Shown here in pieces: positions 12,060-22,732 of a stretch of DNA of 64,000 nt. Made by a program: the position numbers and the translations under genes. Under the pieces are notes generated by a model that was not told the origin of the DNA, did no database searches, and saw only the letters and a list, made by a program, of their open reading frames with translations. Numbering within the stretch: position 1 is the first letter of the stretch; each line of letters begins with the position of its first letter. Origin of the DNA: Canna indica (taxonomy: Eukaryota > Streptophyta > Magnoliopsida > Zingiberales > Cannaceae); the NCBI GenBank assembly GCA_034359265.1, contig CP136890.1, forward strand, positions 30,236,501 through 30,300,500. Reading direction: 5' to 3'.

Positions 12060-12780
12060 AATCGAGCTCGGGTTGTTGAGGGCGTGGGAGCCCGAGATAG
12101 GCATTGAGGCCGAGGACCTTGCTTGGGGTCAAGCCAAGCTCGCCGAGGAGTGTAAGACAGGACCATGTCTGGGGTTGTTGAGGTCGTGGGAGCCCGAGAG
12201 TGGTGCCGAGGCCGAGTATCACATTTGGGGTCAAATCGAGCTCACCAAGGAGTATAAGACAGGACCACATTGGGGGTCATTGAGGGCGTGGGAGTTTGAG
12301 AGTGTCATTGAAGCCGAGGACCCGAAAAATGAGCTCGGGTTGTTGATGGCTTGAGAGCGCAAGAGTGGCGCTATGGCTGAGCACCACACTCGGGGTGAAG
12401 TCGAGCTCGCCGAGGAGCGTAAGGCAGGACCGCCCCTGGGATTGTTGAGGGCGTGAGAGCCCGAGAGTGGCGTTGAGGCCGAGGACCGCACTTGGGGGTC
12501 CAATCGGGCTCGCCGAGGAGCTTATGGTAGGATAATGTTTGGGGTCCGAGAGTGGTGTTGCGGCCGAGGACTCGATTGGTGAAAACCGAGCTTGAGTTGT
12601 TGAGGGTGTGGGAGACCTAGAGTGGCACTGAGGCAAAGGACCACACTTGGGGTCAAGCCGAGCTCACCGAACAGGACCAAGCCTGGGTCATTAAGGGTGT
12701 GGGAGCCTGAGAGTGGCACTGAGGTTGAGGATCCGACTGGTGAAAACTAAGCTCGGGTTGTTGAGGGCGTGGGAGCCCTA
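12060..12780 (-). repeat. Array of about 100-bp degenerate repeats, reverse orientation
   Basis: The core GGTTGTTGAGGGCGTGGGAG recurs at about 12071, 12173, 12273, 12339, 12441, 12596, 12687 and 12757, interleaved with GAGGCCGAGGACC and GAGCTCGCCGAGGAG. The reverse complement of this unit is found at 14330-14935 and 37400-37645. The many overlapping open frames on both strands come from the repeat's base composition and are not genes. Confidence 0.75.
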
Positions 12781-12849
12781 CACCCTACCTTAGATGGGAG
12801 AGATACCGAAGCATACCTCCAACATACCTCAGACGGGGAGAGATACCGG

Positions 12850-14030
12850 AGCATACCTCCAACATAAACAAATTCAAAAGGATACTAAGCTACTACACCC
12901 TTCTCGATGATCAACTCTACCGAAGAGGATATTCTCGGCCGATGCTCAAATGCATCAATTGACCACAAACTGATGCAACAATGGTAGAAGTACACGACGA
13001 CATTTGCGGCAATTATATCAGAGGAAGGTCCTTGGTAGCCAAGATCCTCCAGGCTGGATATTTTTGGCCGACCATGAAGACAGACTGTAGCTTGTATGTC
13101 AAAAGGTGCAACAAGTTCTAGAGATTCTCCAAAGTCTCACAGTAGCACCCCAAACCACTATATAGCTCGAAAGTCAGCTGTCCATTCCACAAATGAGGCA
13201 TCGACTTCCTCAACCCGTTCCTCAAGCGACAGGACATATCAAATACTTGGTAGTAGCGATCGACTACTTCACCAAGTGGATAGAGGCCGAACCCCTATCC
13301 TCAATTGCGACGAGAAGGTCAAAAAGTTCATATGGAAGAACGTCATTTGTAGGTTTGGCATACCTCGCGAGCACATCAACGACAACGGTACACAATTTGA
13401 AGATCGGCAATTCCAAGAATTCTGCTCGGACCTCAATATTCGACAGCCTCATCAGTAGAGCACTCGCAAACCAATGGCCTAGCCAAAGCAGCCAACAAGG
13501 TCATCCTGGCGGGAGTCAAAAAGAAACTTGACCAGGTCAAGGGATATTGGGCTGAAGAACTGCCCGAAGTTCTATGGAGCTACAATACTACCGCTCAATT
13601 GTCCACTATGGAAACTCCATATAGGCTTGTTTATGAAGAAGAGGTCATGATTCCCGTCAAAATCGTAGAGCCCATCCTTTACAGAGTGACATTCGAGGAA
13701 CAAATCAACTCAAAAACCCGACAAGCTGAGCTCGACCTTATCGAGGAAGAGCGAGAACTCGCCAAAATCAGAGAAGAAGCTAAGAAGCTCATTATAGCTC
13801 AGAAATACGACAAACATGTCAAACCGAGAAGCTTCAAAGAAGGAGACCTAGTCCTTCGGAAGGTCAAATCTCAAAGAAAGCCAACCGAAGAAGAGAAGCT
13901 CACCCAGAACTAGGAAGACCCCTACAAAATCACAGAGGTCCCCGAAAAATGTGCCTATAAAATCGTCGAACTCTCCGGACGAGAACTCCTATGATCGTGG
14001 AACACGGCCTCCTTGTTGGCCTACTACAAC
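12850..14030 (+). pseudogene. Ty3/gypsy pol fragment: RNase H end, zinc finger and integrase
   Basis: Recognisable pieces of a Tat-like gypsy polyprotein. LLDDQLYRRGYSRPML lies near 12890, then an HHCC-type zinc finger region (HDDICGN ... CSLYVKRC, about 12990-13110) followed by a stop at 13119. The integrase core has VVAIDYFTKWIEAEPL (about 13248-13300) and CRFGIPREHINDNGTQF (about 13350-13400), whose D residues are catalytic. The C-terminal part (13599-13913) has METPYRLVYEEEVMIPVKI and ends FKEGDLVLRKVK. The frame changes at least twice and is interrupted at 13456 and 13911, so no functional enzyme. Confidence 0.85.
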
Positions 14031-14329
14031 TAAGCTTTTTCCCTTAAACTATATGTGGTCAGTGTACTCTCTTTTCTTCATGGCGGTTTTTTTCCACTAG
14101 ATTTTCCCCTCGAAAGGTTTTGACGGGGCACCATCATACATAGGCCGAGCACATCACTCAATGGGACACGGTGTACTATTACTATGACAGTTATTGATAA
14201 TACTGCTCTTCTTTTCATCACATTTTCTTTATGTCCATATTATTCAAGATTATCTCATAATACGAGTGGGAGGAACCTCTATGGTCTCGCGATAGCTCCT
14301 GCCATGCGAGGTGCTCCAATCCTCCTTGG

Positions 14330-14935
14330 CCTCAACCACCTCTCTCGGATGTCCATAGTGACCAGAACTTAGTTTTCACCAATTTGGCTCGCCGGCCTCA
14401 GTGCCTATCTCGGGCTCCGACGCCCTCAACGACCAGAACTTGGTTTTCACCTGTTTGGCTTGTCGACCTCAGTGTCATTACTTTCGGCCTCAGAGCCCTT
14501 ACAAACTCGAGCTCACACACCCTCGGCGACCAAAACTCGATTTTCACCAGTCTGGCTCGTCGACCTCAACGCCATCACTTTCGGTCTTAGAGCCCTTGAA
14601 GACTCGGGCTCCCACACCCTCAACGACCCAAAGTGTGCACCTCGCAATATTTTCACCGAGTCTAGTCCTCAGCCTCAGCGCCACTACTTCTAGCCTCACA
14701 GCCCTTACAAACTCGAGCTCTCACGCCTTCAGCGAAAAGAGCTTGATTTTCACCAGTCTGGCTCGTCGGCCTTAGCGCCATCACTTTCAGCCTCAAAGAC
14801 CTTGAAGACACGGGCTCCCGCACCCTCAACGACCCAAAATGCGCTCCTCACGAGCTCAGTTTTCACTGAATCTGATCCTCGGCCTCGGCGCCTTAACTAT
14901 CGGTCTTAGCGCCCCCGATTCTAAGATCTGAATAT
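14330..14935 (+). repeat. Array of 3' gypsy repeats, forward orientation
   Basis: Units of the type GGCTCCCACACCCTCAACGA, TTTTCACCAGTCTGGCTCG and CATCACTTTCGGCCTCA recur about every 100-120 bases. It lies downstream of the gypsy integrase, where Tat/Ogre elements are known to carry tandem repeats in a long 3' untranslated region. Open frames here are composition artefacts. Confidence 0.7.
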
Positions 14936-15530
14936 CTCTGGAGGAAGCCCACAACTACCGAATAGGTAATTTTAGCCTTAAACTTTATTTTTCATGGTAG
15001 GAATACACAATCGACATAGACTTCGCAAACGCCGACATCGCTTGACGCAGTGGTTGAAAAATGGCCAATCAAACTCAACAACATGGCAAGAACAAAAACC
15101 ACAATAGAAAGAAAAATCGAGAGGCATTCTCTTCATTCATTAAGCCCAACAAAGGGGAGATTTACACTTATAGACCCACAAAGGGTGATTTACAAGCAGA
15201 GAAATAAGTTTATCGAAATATACAAAAGCCAATGTATAAGGAAAAACATTTTGATGCAACTGTCGAAGACAAGAGGGAAAAGAAGTACTCTTCTCCACAG
15301 CCACATCGATGCTGGACCACAAGCAGATGTCGGAGCTACTTGTGAACCACAAAAACAACAACCTCGGACCGGAGGGGCCACGCACTGTTGTGGAGAGGGA
15401 TGAGGCACGATGCAGTCAGACGCTTCTAGGAGCTGGTCGATCGACTAGGGAAAATGACGTTCGGTACGTAAGTCCTGCAGTGCGAACTCACCACGGTTAG
15501 CTGAACACAGATCTTTATCAACCTCCGTCG
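14936..15530 (+). mobile_element. Presumed gypsy (family E) 3' region or LTR start
   Basis: Non-coding. It continues from the gypsy 3' repeats up to the family B insertion and is probably continuous with 22371-22732. I cannot place the exact LTR start. Confidence 0.4.
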
Positions 15531-15869
15531 TCGAGGCCTTAGGTTTTTAATCTTAGTCTTAATCTCGGTTTTGATGATAACAAACATGGGACTAATGATT
15601 TCATTGAGAATATATTTCAGGTTCCATATCAATTAGCATTCGATGTCCCCAATAAAAAATATCAGAAGAAATCAGAAATCGGAAGGAAAATGGAAGGACA
15701 TTGATCGTCGCGCTTGGGTTCGTACGCAGAGATCGAAGTGTGCGACAAAGACGTATTGGACGAGCTCAAGGATCACATGAAAGCTCTCCAAATTGATGCG
15801 CGTTGAAAGCCGAAACCCGGAAATGAAGCGCGGAAGAAATAGGCTGAAGAAATAAACTTCAGCCTAGGT

Positions 15870-16205
15870 TTGGTCGACCGGGCGATCGACCGAATGAAGG
15901 TAAAAAGTAGCAGAGCTACTTCTGTCGATCGGGCGGTCGACCGATGGAAGCCCAAAATGGGCAGTAGCTTGGGCGTTCGACCCGTCGGTCAACCGGTCTG
16001 CTGATACCCGAAGACGCAGATCGCATCGGTCGACCGAAGATCGGGATCGATGTATTTGTGTCTGGGCGGTCGACCCATCGGTCGACCGACCACAGAGTAA
16101 AGAGAAGTGATCGAAGGATCGGTTGATAGGTCGGGCGAAGGACCGGTCGACAGGTCAGGCGAAGGACCGGTCGATAGGTCGGTCGATCGACCATTCGACC
16201 GGCGA
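15870..16205 (+). repeat. GGTCGACCGA palindrome-rich array in U3 of family B
   Basis: Blocks such as GGGCGATCGACCG and ACCGGTCGACAGGTC recur through the 340 bases up to about 50 bp before the TATA box. Comparable arrays stand at 1-150, 21565-21830 and 62185-62520. Confidence 0.75.
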
Positions 16206-16255
16206 TCTGCAACAGATAGTTTTCTATCCATTGAACAACCATTTCTTCAGCAGGG

Positions 16256-16263
16256 TATAAATA
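16256..16263 (+). promoter_or_regulatory. TATA box of family B 5' LTR
   Basis: TATAAATA inside GCAGGGTATAAATATACCC. Confidence 0.65.
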
Positions 16264-17057
16264 TACCCTTATATGATTCTTTTAATTCTTCTTCCTTGAT
16301 TCTAATAGAGTTCATTGAGTATTCAAAAGGAAGATTTAGAGCCTTCCAAAAGTGTTAAAGCTTGCGCTCTGCTTCTCCGTCGAGTTCATTCTTGAAGCGC
16401 TAGCTGCTGCCTTAACTCGGGTTTCGATCGAGTTCTACCACTTGACGATTTGAAGGAGCCCAAGGCTTGCAAAGGAGCTTTTACTATTGGTTTTATTCTT
16501 AGCTCTTTTGATTGTAATTTTACCTGTTATTTGAACGTTTTATTTGAATTTGAGTTTGTAAGACCTAGGTTGTTAGATCTTGTTTATGAAGTGGTATCCT
16601 TGGTGTAGAAGGAGTAAAGCCACTTGTGTATACTTAGTGATTACTAGGATTAGTTCTAGTTGTCCCTTAGGTTGAGGTGGGAAAGTGATCTCGGTATGAA
16701 GGCAGGATACTTTCGGATGTGGATGTGCCTTCGGTTGGAGAGCGGAGACTTTTCGGTGAAAAGTCCTCTGTGTAAGGGAAACTAATTAATCTAATAAAAC
16801 TTAGTTTGAAAATCCTAAGCGGGGTGCTTAGGTAGTAGAGTAGGCATTGGGGCCGAACCACTATAAATATTGCGTGTTTGCATTGCTTTAATGTTTGTGT
16901 TAATTGCCTTATCATTTATCACTTCTGCATATAATCATCGAATTGCAAATTGCCTAAACAATTAAGTAAATGAATAAAATTGGAATTTAGGCTAATAGAT
17001 TTAGTAAACACACTAGTCACCCCCCCCCCCTTCTAGTGTTGACATTTCGCCCACAAT

Positions 17058-17069
17058 TGGTATTAGAGC
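17058..17069 (+). other. Primer-binding site of family B element
   Basis: TGGTATTAGAGC, two bases after the LTR end, one mismatch to the initiator-Met tRNA site. Confidence 0.85.
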
Positions 17070-17121
17070 GGGTCGTAGATTGTGATTTCACCATCCCTTT
17101 ACAATTCATCTCGATCTTGAA

Positions 17122-18519
17122 ATGGCTCTAGAGTCGGTAGTGTCTACACCTCCTAGGTTAGATGCCTCTAACTTTGGTCTATGGAAATCTAGGATGTACA
17201 CATTTCTAAAGACTCAAGGTTTTGGTGTCATTAACATGTTACATTGGGAATTCATTGAACCTAAGGATGATATGCATGCTTGGAGTGAAATGGATAAGAA
17301 AATGTTTAAGTATAATGGAGATGCCATGAATTACATACTTAGCACATTACCAAATGGCATCCTAGATAAAGTCATGCACTATTCTTCGGCTTGTGATTTA
17401 TGGGCTAGTTTAAACGTTTTATACGATTATGCCAAAACCGAAGAGATTGGCACTTTTGATGAAGGTGGTGATGACAATGGTCACTCATCTACTACTAATC
17501 TTGGTTTTGATGCTTATAGCTCTTCTAGTCAAAAGAGTAGCTCCAAGAGCCGAAAAAGGATAGTAGTGTACCTTGAATGCAAGGAAAAAGAGCATGCGAA
17601 GAAGAATTGCCCCACCATGAAAAATAAGGCAAAGAAGAGCTCAAAAGCTTCTACATCATCATCCCATTCAAATGAAGCATCCTTTTGCAATGACTATGAA
17701 GCTACTTCAAAAGTTTGCCTCATGAGTACCAATGATGAGGTATACTCTTTCCCTTCTAGTCATAATATTGATAATGATAGTACTAGCTCTTCTAGTTCAT
17801 TCAATATGCCATATGAAGAATTAGTTGAGGAATGTCAAAAAATGTATGTCTTGCTAGTTAGAAAAGATAAGGAAAACAAAATATTAAAAAAGAAAAATGT
17901 AATGCTTAATTCTCATTTGCATGAATCCAAACTAGAAAATAAAAAATTGAAATCTAGTTCATTTGATTCATGCCATGATAATGTAGAACTTGAGCTTAAG
18001 GACTTGAAGCTCAAGAATAACAATTTAGGAAAAGAGAATTCCATGTTAAAATCTCAATTTCATGCATTGCAAAAATCCATGAATGATGTGAAAAATGAGA
18101 TGTTGACTTTGAGTACGAAAGTTAATACTTCCTCTTATAATTCTAAGAATCAAAACGTCTCATTTAAGAACTCAAAAAATAAAAATGATCATGTAAAGAA
18201 TGCTAAGGTTCATCATCATTCTCATACTAAGCATTCTACAACTAAACCTCATGTTCAAAAAAAGAATGTATCTTTCAAGAATGCTCATACTCATCATGTT
18301 TCACATGATAATCATTCTAAATTAAATCTCACGTCCATGCTAAAAATGAAAAGAAAAAGTTTCATGGACATTGCTTTTGTTGTGGTATCTATGGGCATGT
18401 CATATATGATTGTGCTTTTAAAAGGAACCCTACTGTTGTTAAGACACTTTGGGTACCTAAGCCCACTAACCCCCAAGGAACCAAAGCCATTTGGATACCA
18501 AAGATTTCTTCTATTGTAG
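17122..18519 (+). CDS. gag: Gag-like protein of family B, internally shortened
   Basis: The 465-codon frame starts at the ATG 67 bp after the LTR. Residues 1-100 resemble copia gag (FGLWKSRMYTFLKTQGFG; CDLWASLNVLYDYAK). The sequence then jumps to an acidic/serine linker and a knuckle YLECKEKEHAKKNC whose first cysteine is lost; the copy at 63431 keeps it. About 130 residues present in element A gag between these points are absent. Residues 230-340 are predicted coiled coil. A second knuckle (CFCCGIYGHVIYDC, about 18378-18420) follows in another frame, so the last 50 residues of this frame are out of register. It may make particles or RNA-binding protein only if the frame is tolerated; I regard it as decayed. 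Confidence 0.75.
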   Translation: MALESVVSTPPRLDASNFGLWKSRMYTFLKTQGFGVINMLHWEFIEPKDDMHAWSEMDKKMFKYNGDAMNYILSTLPNGILDKVMHYSSACDLWASLNVLYDYAKTEEIGTFDEGGDDNGHSSTTNLGFDAYSSSSQKSSSKSRKRIVVYLECKEKEHAKKNCPTMKNKAKKSSKASTSSSHSNEASFCNDYEATSKVCLMSTNDEVYSFPSSHNIDNDSTSSSSSFNMPYEELVEECQKMYVLLVRKDKENKILKKKNVMLNSHLHESKLENKKLKSSSFDSCHDNVELELKDLKLKNNNLGKENSMLKSQFHALQKSMNDVKNEMLTLSTKVNTSSYNSKNQNVSFKNSKNKNDHVKNAKVHHHSHTKHSTTKPHVQKKNVSFKNAHTHHVSHDNHSKLNLTSMLKMKRKSFMDIAFVVVSMGMSYMIVLLKGTLLLLRHFGYLSPLTPKEPKPFGYQRFLLL

Positions 18520-20930
18520 GGGGATCTACCATACAAGGGTAAAGGAGATTGAAGAATTGAAGTTGACCAATGAGTTGAAGGAAGGATCCCTACATGGTTG
18601 CAACTTCAAAGTCTTCATCTACATTGATGCCTTAGGTAAAGTTGGCATCAAAACTATTCCGGTATCATCTTCTAACTTGCATTGTTTAATCTTAGTTGAA
18701 GATTATGATACTATGCTTAATATTAGTTGATTTTTCCGCTCTTAATATATTTTAGAAATGTTTTTTTTTTTATTTCCCGGTCTCTTCGGAGACCCAGGTG
18801 GCCTGTAATGGGCCTAAGCGACCTTGCGGTTTTAAATCGTATGCACATTGTGGCCTTTCGGTTTCCAACCAATAGGAAGGGTTGGAGATCTATATTTATC
18901 AAAATTTCATATTTTCAGATCTCTTGATTCATTTTGTTAACATGAAGATTTATTTGAAAATGAATCTATGCTATTTAGTGAAGTTGAATTTTGAAAATGA
19001 TATTTGGTCTTTCTCTTCACTATTTAGTTATGATGGCTTGCATGTAGATTTGGTTTCATTGTCTACTTAAGAAGTATGCTTGCAAGTTATAAGTATTTAG
19101 GAAGGCTAAATAGAATGAAAAGATTAGTTTGGCTAATTTTCCATGAATAAGGTATAACTTGGATAACTTCAAAATCTTAGTGTTATACCTCAATGTTTAA
19201 GCTCAAACTACATCTCTATACTCATTATTAGAATTGCATGTTAAAACCTTTAAATTCTCATGAGTAGGTAGAATATTAGCACTTAGGCAAATTTCATCAA
19301 ATGAAATTTGCTCTAGGTTGACACTTACTATAAGAGACATTTCTTTAAGACCAAACTAGTTAAACTTGTTTAGAGACCTTATTCCTCAAAAGGTTTCACA
19401 TCTTAAGATCCCTTAGATTCATTTTGATATTATGGTAAAATCTTTCATTTAAAATGAATCTCTACTATCTAACATAGGTTAAGGTTTTTATTTGAAACTT
19501 TGCATTAAACTTGTGCTATTTAGTATATTAGCTTGCTAGTAGTCATATTATTTCATTATGATACTAATGAAGTCTACTTGCAAGTTAAGAATTGGAAAAA
19601 CTATCCTATCTAAGAGAAAATGAAAAAGGATATGAAAAGTTGGGCAAATTTTTATCTTTGTAAAAATTTTTTGAATATTCATTCTTGATGATGTCTCCAT
19701 ATACTCATGATTGATTTAGCATGATAAATGTTTGAATTTTCATAAGTAGAAAAAATCTTGATAACTTAGGCATTTTCATGATATCTTGATTGAATGAAAT
19801 TTGCTCTAGGTTAAAACTCTTTAGAGATTTTATTTTAAGTTAAAAATGAAATGAACATATTTAGATATACATATCACATAAGTCTAGGTAGTTAAAATTG
19901 AAAATTCATGTCTAGATGAACAGTGTGATAACTATATCACTTTAGGGGACTTAAACTTGAAACGTTTGACCCAAGTCAATAAATTGACTTGGACACTTGA
20001 TTTTAAGTCCAAACTTCATAAACATGCTTAGGAATAGGTATGACATGTTTCCATGCACTTAGAGTGAAAAATTCATATGGATATGGATAAAATGACAATA
20101 GAGGTCAATTCTTGCTTACCTCTTTTGAACTAAGTTGATCCAAGTCAACCAATTGACTTAGTGGTCTAATTTATGATCCATTTTTGAGAAACATGTTTAG
20201 ATTTACTATGTTAGGTATCCATAGGTTTAAGTTTGAAAGATCATGAGTAAATGTTAAGATTGGAACGTAGCAAGTTTCATAAAAACTAGTTTAGTTTTGA
20301 ATGAAATAATGCTAGGTTGATATCTTGACTTAAGGACATAATTTTCATTCCAAACTTGACATATACTCTTTACATGGCCATCATGTGGTGTCATGAAAGT
20401 TTGAATGAAAATTAAAGAAGTTTTAAGAATAACTGAAAATTACAAAAATTAAAAAATTTCATCTTAAGCCCAAATTTGATTCATAGACTTACATTATCTC
20501 ATGTTTGATGTCTAGATGCCTAAGTTTGAGAAAACATGAGTAGATAGCAAAACATTGAGCTTAGCATTTTTATGTTCTCATGTTTATTTCAAATGAAAAC
20601 ATGCTAAGTTCATATTTGGATTAAATGATATTAGTTTCACTTCAAACTTGATATACATGAGTTAAAAGACTATATCTTTGTATTTTGAAAGTTTGAATAA
20701 AATCTAAGAATGTCATGAAAAATACTTGAGTGCATACATGATTTAATTTTGAATTATATCTATCACTCTTTTCATATCATGTATGATTTCGTTTCTCATT
20801 AAATATTTGTTTTCCATCCCTTTGGTTGAGATTTTCATGTTTCAACTTCATGAAAAATTATTTGTGTTTCATCTCTTTGAATAGATAGACCTTTCTTGCC
20901 CTTTTTGATTGATGTCAAAAAGGGGTGAGA
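18520..20930 (+). other. Non-coding interior of family B where pol is expected
   Basis: 2.4 kb of AT-rich DNA with no long frame and no pol motif. It contains recurrent degenerate words such as AAGTTTGAATGAAAAT, TTTCATCAAATGAAATTTGC and GACTTGGACACTTG, suggesting old internal duplications. Short frames at 18491-19070 show no family signature. Confidence 0.7.
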
Positions 20931-21198
20931 AGAGTATAGAAAGGGGGAGAAATATGGAGAAGAGTATATAATTATAATTGGGGAGAAAATTATAAGTAAA
21001 GGGGAGGAAAGTATAGGAAATCCCTTTATATGGATATAGATAGGGGGAGTTTAATTATATAATATGGATATAGATAGGGGGAGTTTAATTATATAATATG
21101 CATGTTGATAGGGGGAGAAATCCCTTAGTTAATATCCTTGTGCTTTAATGATTATATATTTTCTTAACGATGTTTGTCATTATCAAAAAGGGGGAGAT
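20931..21198 (+). other. Multiplied polypurine tracts of family B
   Basis: AGGGGGAG or near copies at about 20942, 21042, 21076, 21110 and finally 21187-21197 next to the 3' LTR. A 34-bp segment containing TAGATAGGGGGAGTTTAATT is directly duplicated at 21031-21064 and 21065-21098. Confidence 0.75.
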
Positions 21199-22370
21199 TG
21201 TTGGCTTTAGGTTTTCAACCTTAGCCTTAATCTCGGTTTTGATGGTTTTGATGATAACAAACATGGGACTAATGATTTCATTGGCAATATGTTTCAGGTT
21301 CCATATCAATTAGCGTTCGATGTCCCCGATCAAAAATATCGAAAGAAATCAGATATCGAAAGAAATCAGAAATCGAAAGAAAATCGGAAGGACATTGATC
21401 ATCGCGCTCGGGTTCGTACGCAGAGATTGACGTGTGCGACAAAGACGTATTGGACGAGCTCAAGGATCACATGAAAGCTCTCCAAGTTGATGTGCGTTGA
21501 AAGCCGAAACCCGAAAATGAAGCGCGGAAGAAATAGGCTGAAGAAATAAACTTCAACCTAGGTTCGGTCGACTGAATGAAGGTAAAAAGTAGCAGAGCTA
21601 CTTCGGTCGACCGGGCGATCGACCGATGGAAGCCCAAACTGGGCAGTATCTCGGGTGGTCGACCCGTCGGTCGACCGACCTGCTGATACCCAAAGATGCA
21701 GATCGTGTCAGTCGACCAATGGGTCGACCTTAGATCGGGATCGATGTTTTTGCGTCTGGGCGGTCGACCGACCACAGAGTAAAGAGAAGCGATCGAAGGA
21801 CCGGTCGACCGACCATTCGATCGGCGGTCTGCAACATATAGTTTTCTATCCGTTGAACAGCCATTTCTTCAGCAGGGAATAAATATAGGTTGTTAGGTCT
21901 TGTTTGTGAAGTGGTATCCTTGGTGTAGAAGGAGTAAAGTCACTTGTGTATAGATAGTGATTACTAGGATTAGTTCTAGTTGTCCCTTAGGTTGAGGTGG
22001 GAAAGTGCTCTCGGTAGGAAGGCGAGATACTTCCGGGTGTGGATGTGCCTTCGGTTGGAAAGCGGAGACTTTTCGATAAAAAGTCCTCTGTGTAAGGGAA
22101 ACTAATTAATCAAGTAAAACTTAGTTTGGAATTCCTAAGCGGGGTGCTTAGGTAGTGGAGTAGGTATTGGGGCCGAACCACTATAAATCTTGCGTGTTTG
22201 CATTTCTTTATTGTTTGTGTTAATTGTCTTATCATTTATCGCTTCCGCATATAATCGTTAGATTGCAAATTTCCTAAACGATTAAGTAAATGAATAAAAT
22301 TGGAATTTTGGCTAATAGATTTAGTAAACATACTATTCACCCCCCCTCTAGTGTCGTCATTTCGCCCACA
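21199..22370 (+). mobile_element. 3' LTR of family B, with internal deletion
   Basis: Starts TGTTGGCTTTAGG and ends TTTCGCCCACA. Compared with the 5' LTR it lacks about 300 bp between ATAAATATA (about 21894) and GGTTGTTAG, so the region just after the TATA box is missing. Confidence 0.85.
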
Positions 22371-22732
22371 CCTACTACCTTCCTTTTAAGCCCAGCGGTG
22401 CAAACCCACAACGATCCTTGATCTGCTCATGACTCCTGAAAGAACGATCATCGTCGACGTCTCCCACTCCATAGAAAACTCAAGCATGCAGAATGCAAAA
22501 ATACATGGGGCAATTTATAGATCCGATAAGAACCGTCAGTGTAACGGTCGTCACCACCTTCCCACTAACGGAGCCACGATCGTCAGTCAATAACTAGCAC
22601 TTAAGTACCTTGGAAACTACCAATCAGATCTTTTGTCATAATTACTCCTTGTTAGGATTGATAATTATACATGGCCACATGAAATGGCACCCGCGCAACC
22701 ATCGCATTTACTTCGAAAACCGTGTTGGCCTA
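22371..22732 (+). mobile_element. Family E gypsy LTR fragment
   Basis: Resembles 49870-50130 (CTTCCTTAAGCCC, then ACAAACCCAC and GACGATC words). It sits between the family B element and the family C solo LTR and continues beyond it at 24302. Confidence 0.5.

Larger units (their letters stand above)
15531..17055 (+). mobile_element. 5' LTR of the family B element
   Basis: Starts about TCGAGGCCTTAGG, a worn form of TGTTGGCTTTAGG, and ends GCCCACA at 17055. Length about 1525 bp, the same as the copy at 61838-63363. Confidence 0.85.
15531..22370 (+). mobile_element. Family B copia element, non-autonomous (gag only)
   Basis: Two LTRs flank a 4.1-kb interior with primer-binding site (17058-17069), gag (17122-18519 and frame-shifted remainder), a long non-coding stretch and multiplied AGGGGGAG tracts before the 3' LTR. 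No protease, integrase, RT or RNase H motif was found in any frame, so the element would need enzymes from a relative. LTR and tract features are Sirevirus-like. No clear 5-bp target duplication is visible, because the 5' border has decayed. Confidence 0.85.

Noticed and set aside
11753..12719. Several frames of 60-137 codons on both strands
   Set aside because: Composition artefacts of the GC-rich 100-bp repeats; no family signature and many mutually overlapping frames.
12060..14935. CRISPR-like array
   Set aside because: Repeats are degenerate, about 100 bp, without uniform spacers, in a plant nuclear context.
15916..16358. Frames rich in RPT/DRS repeats in the family B LTR
   Set aside because: Translation of the GGTCGACC array in U3; not conserved between LTR copies.
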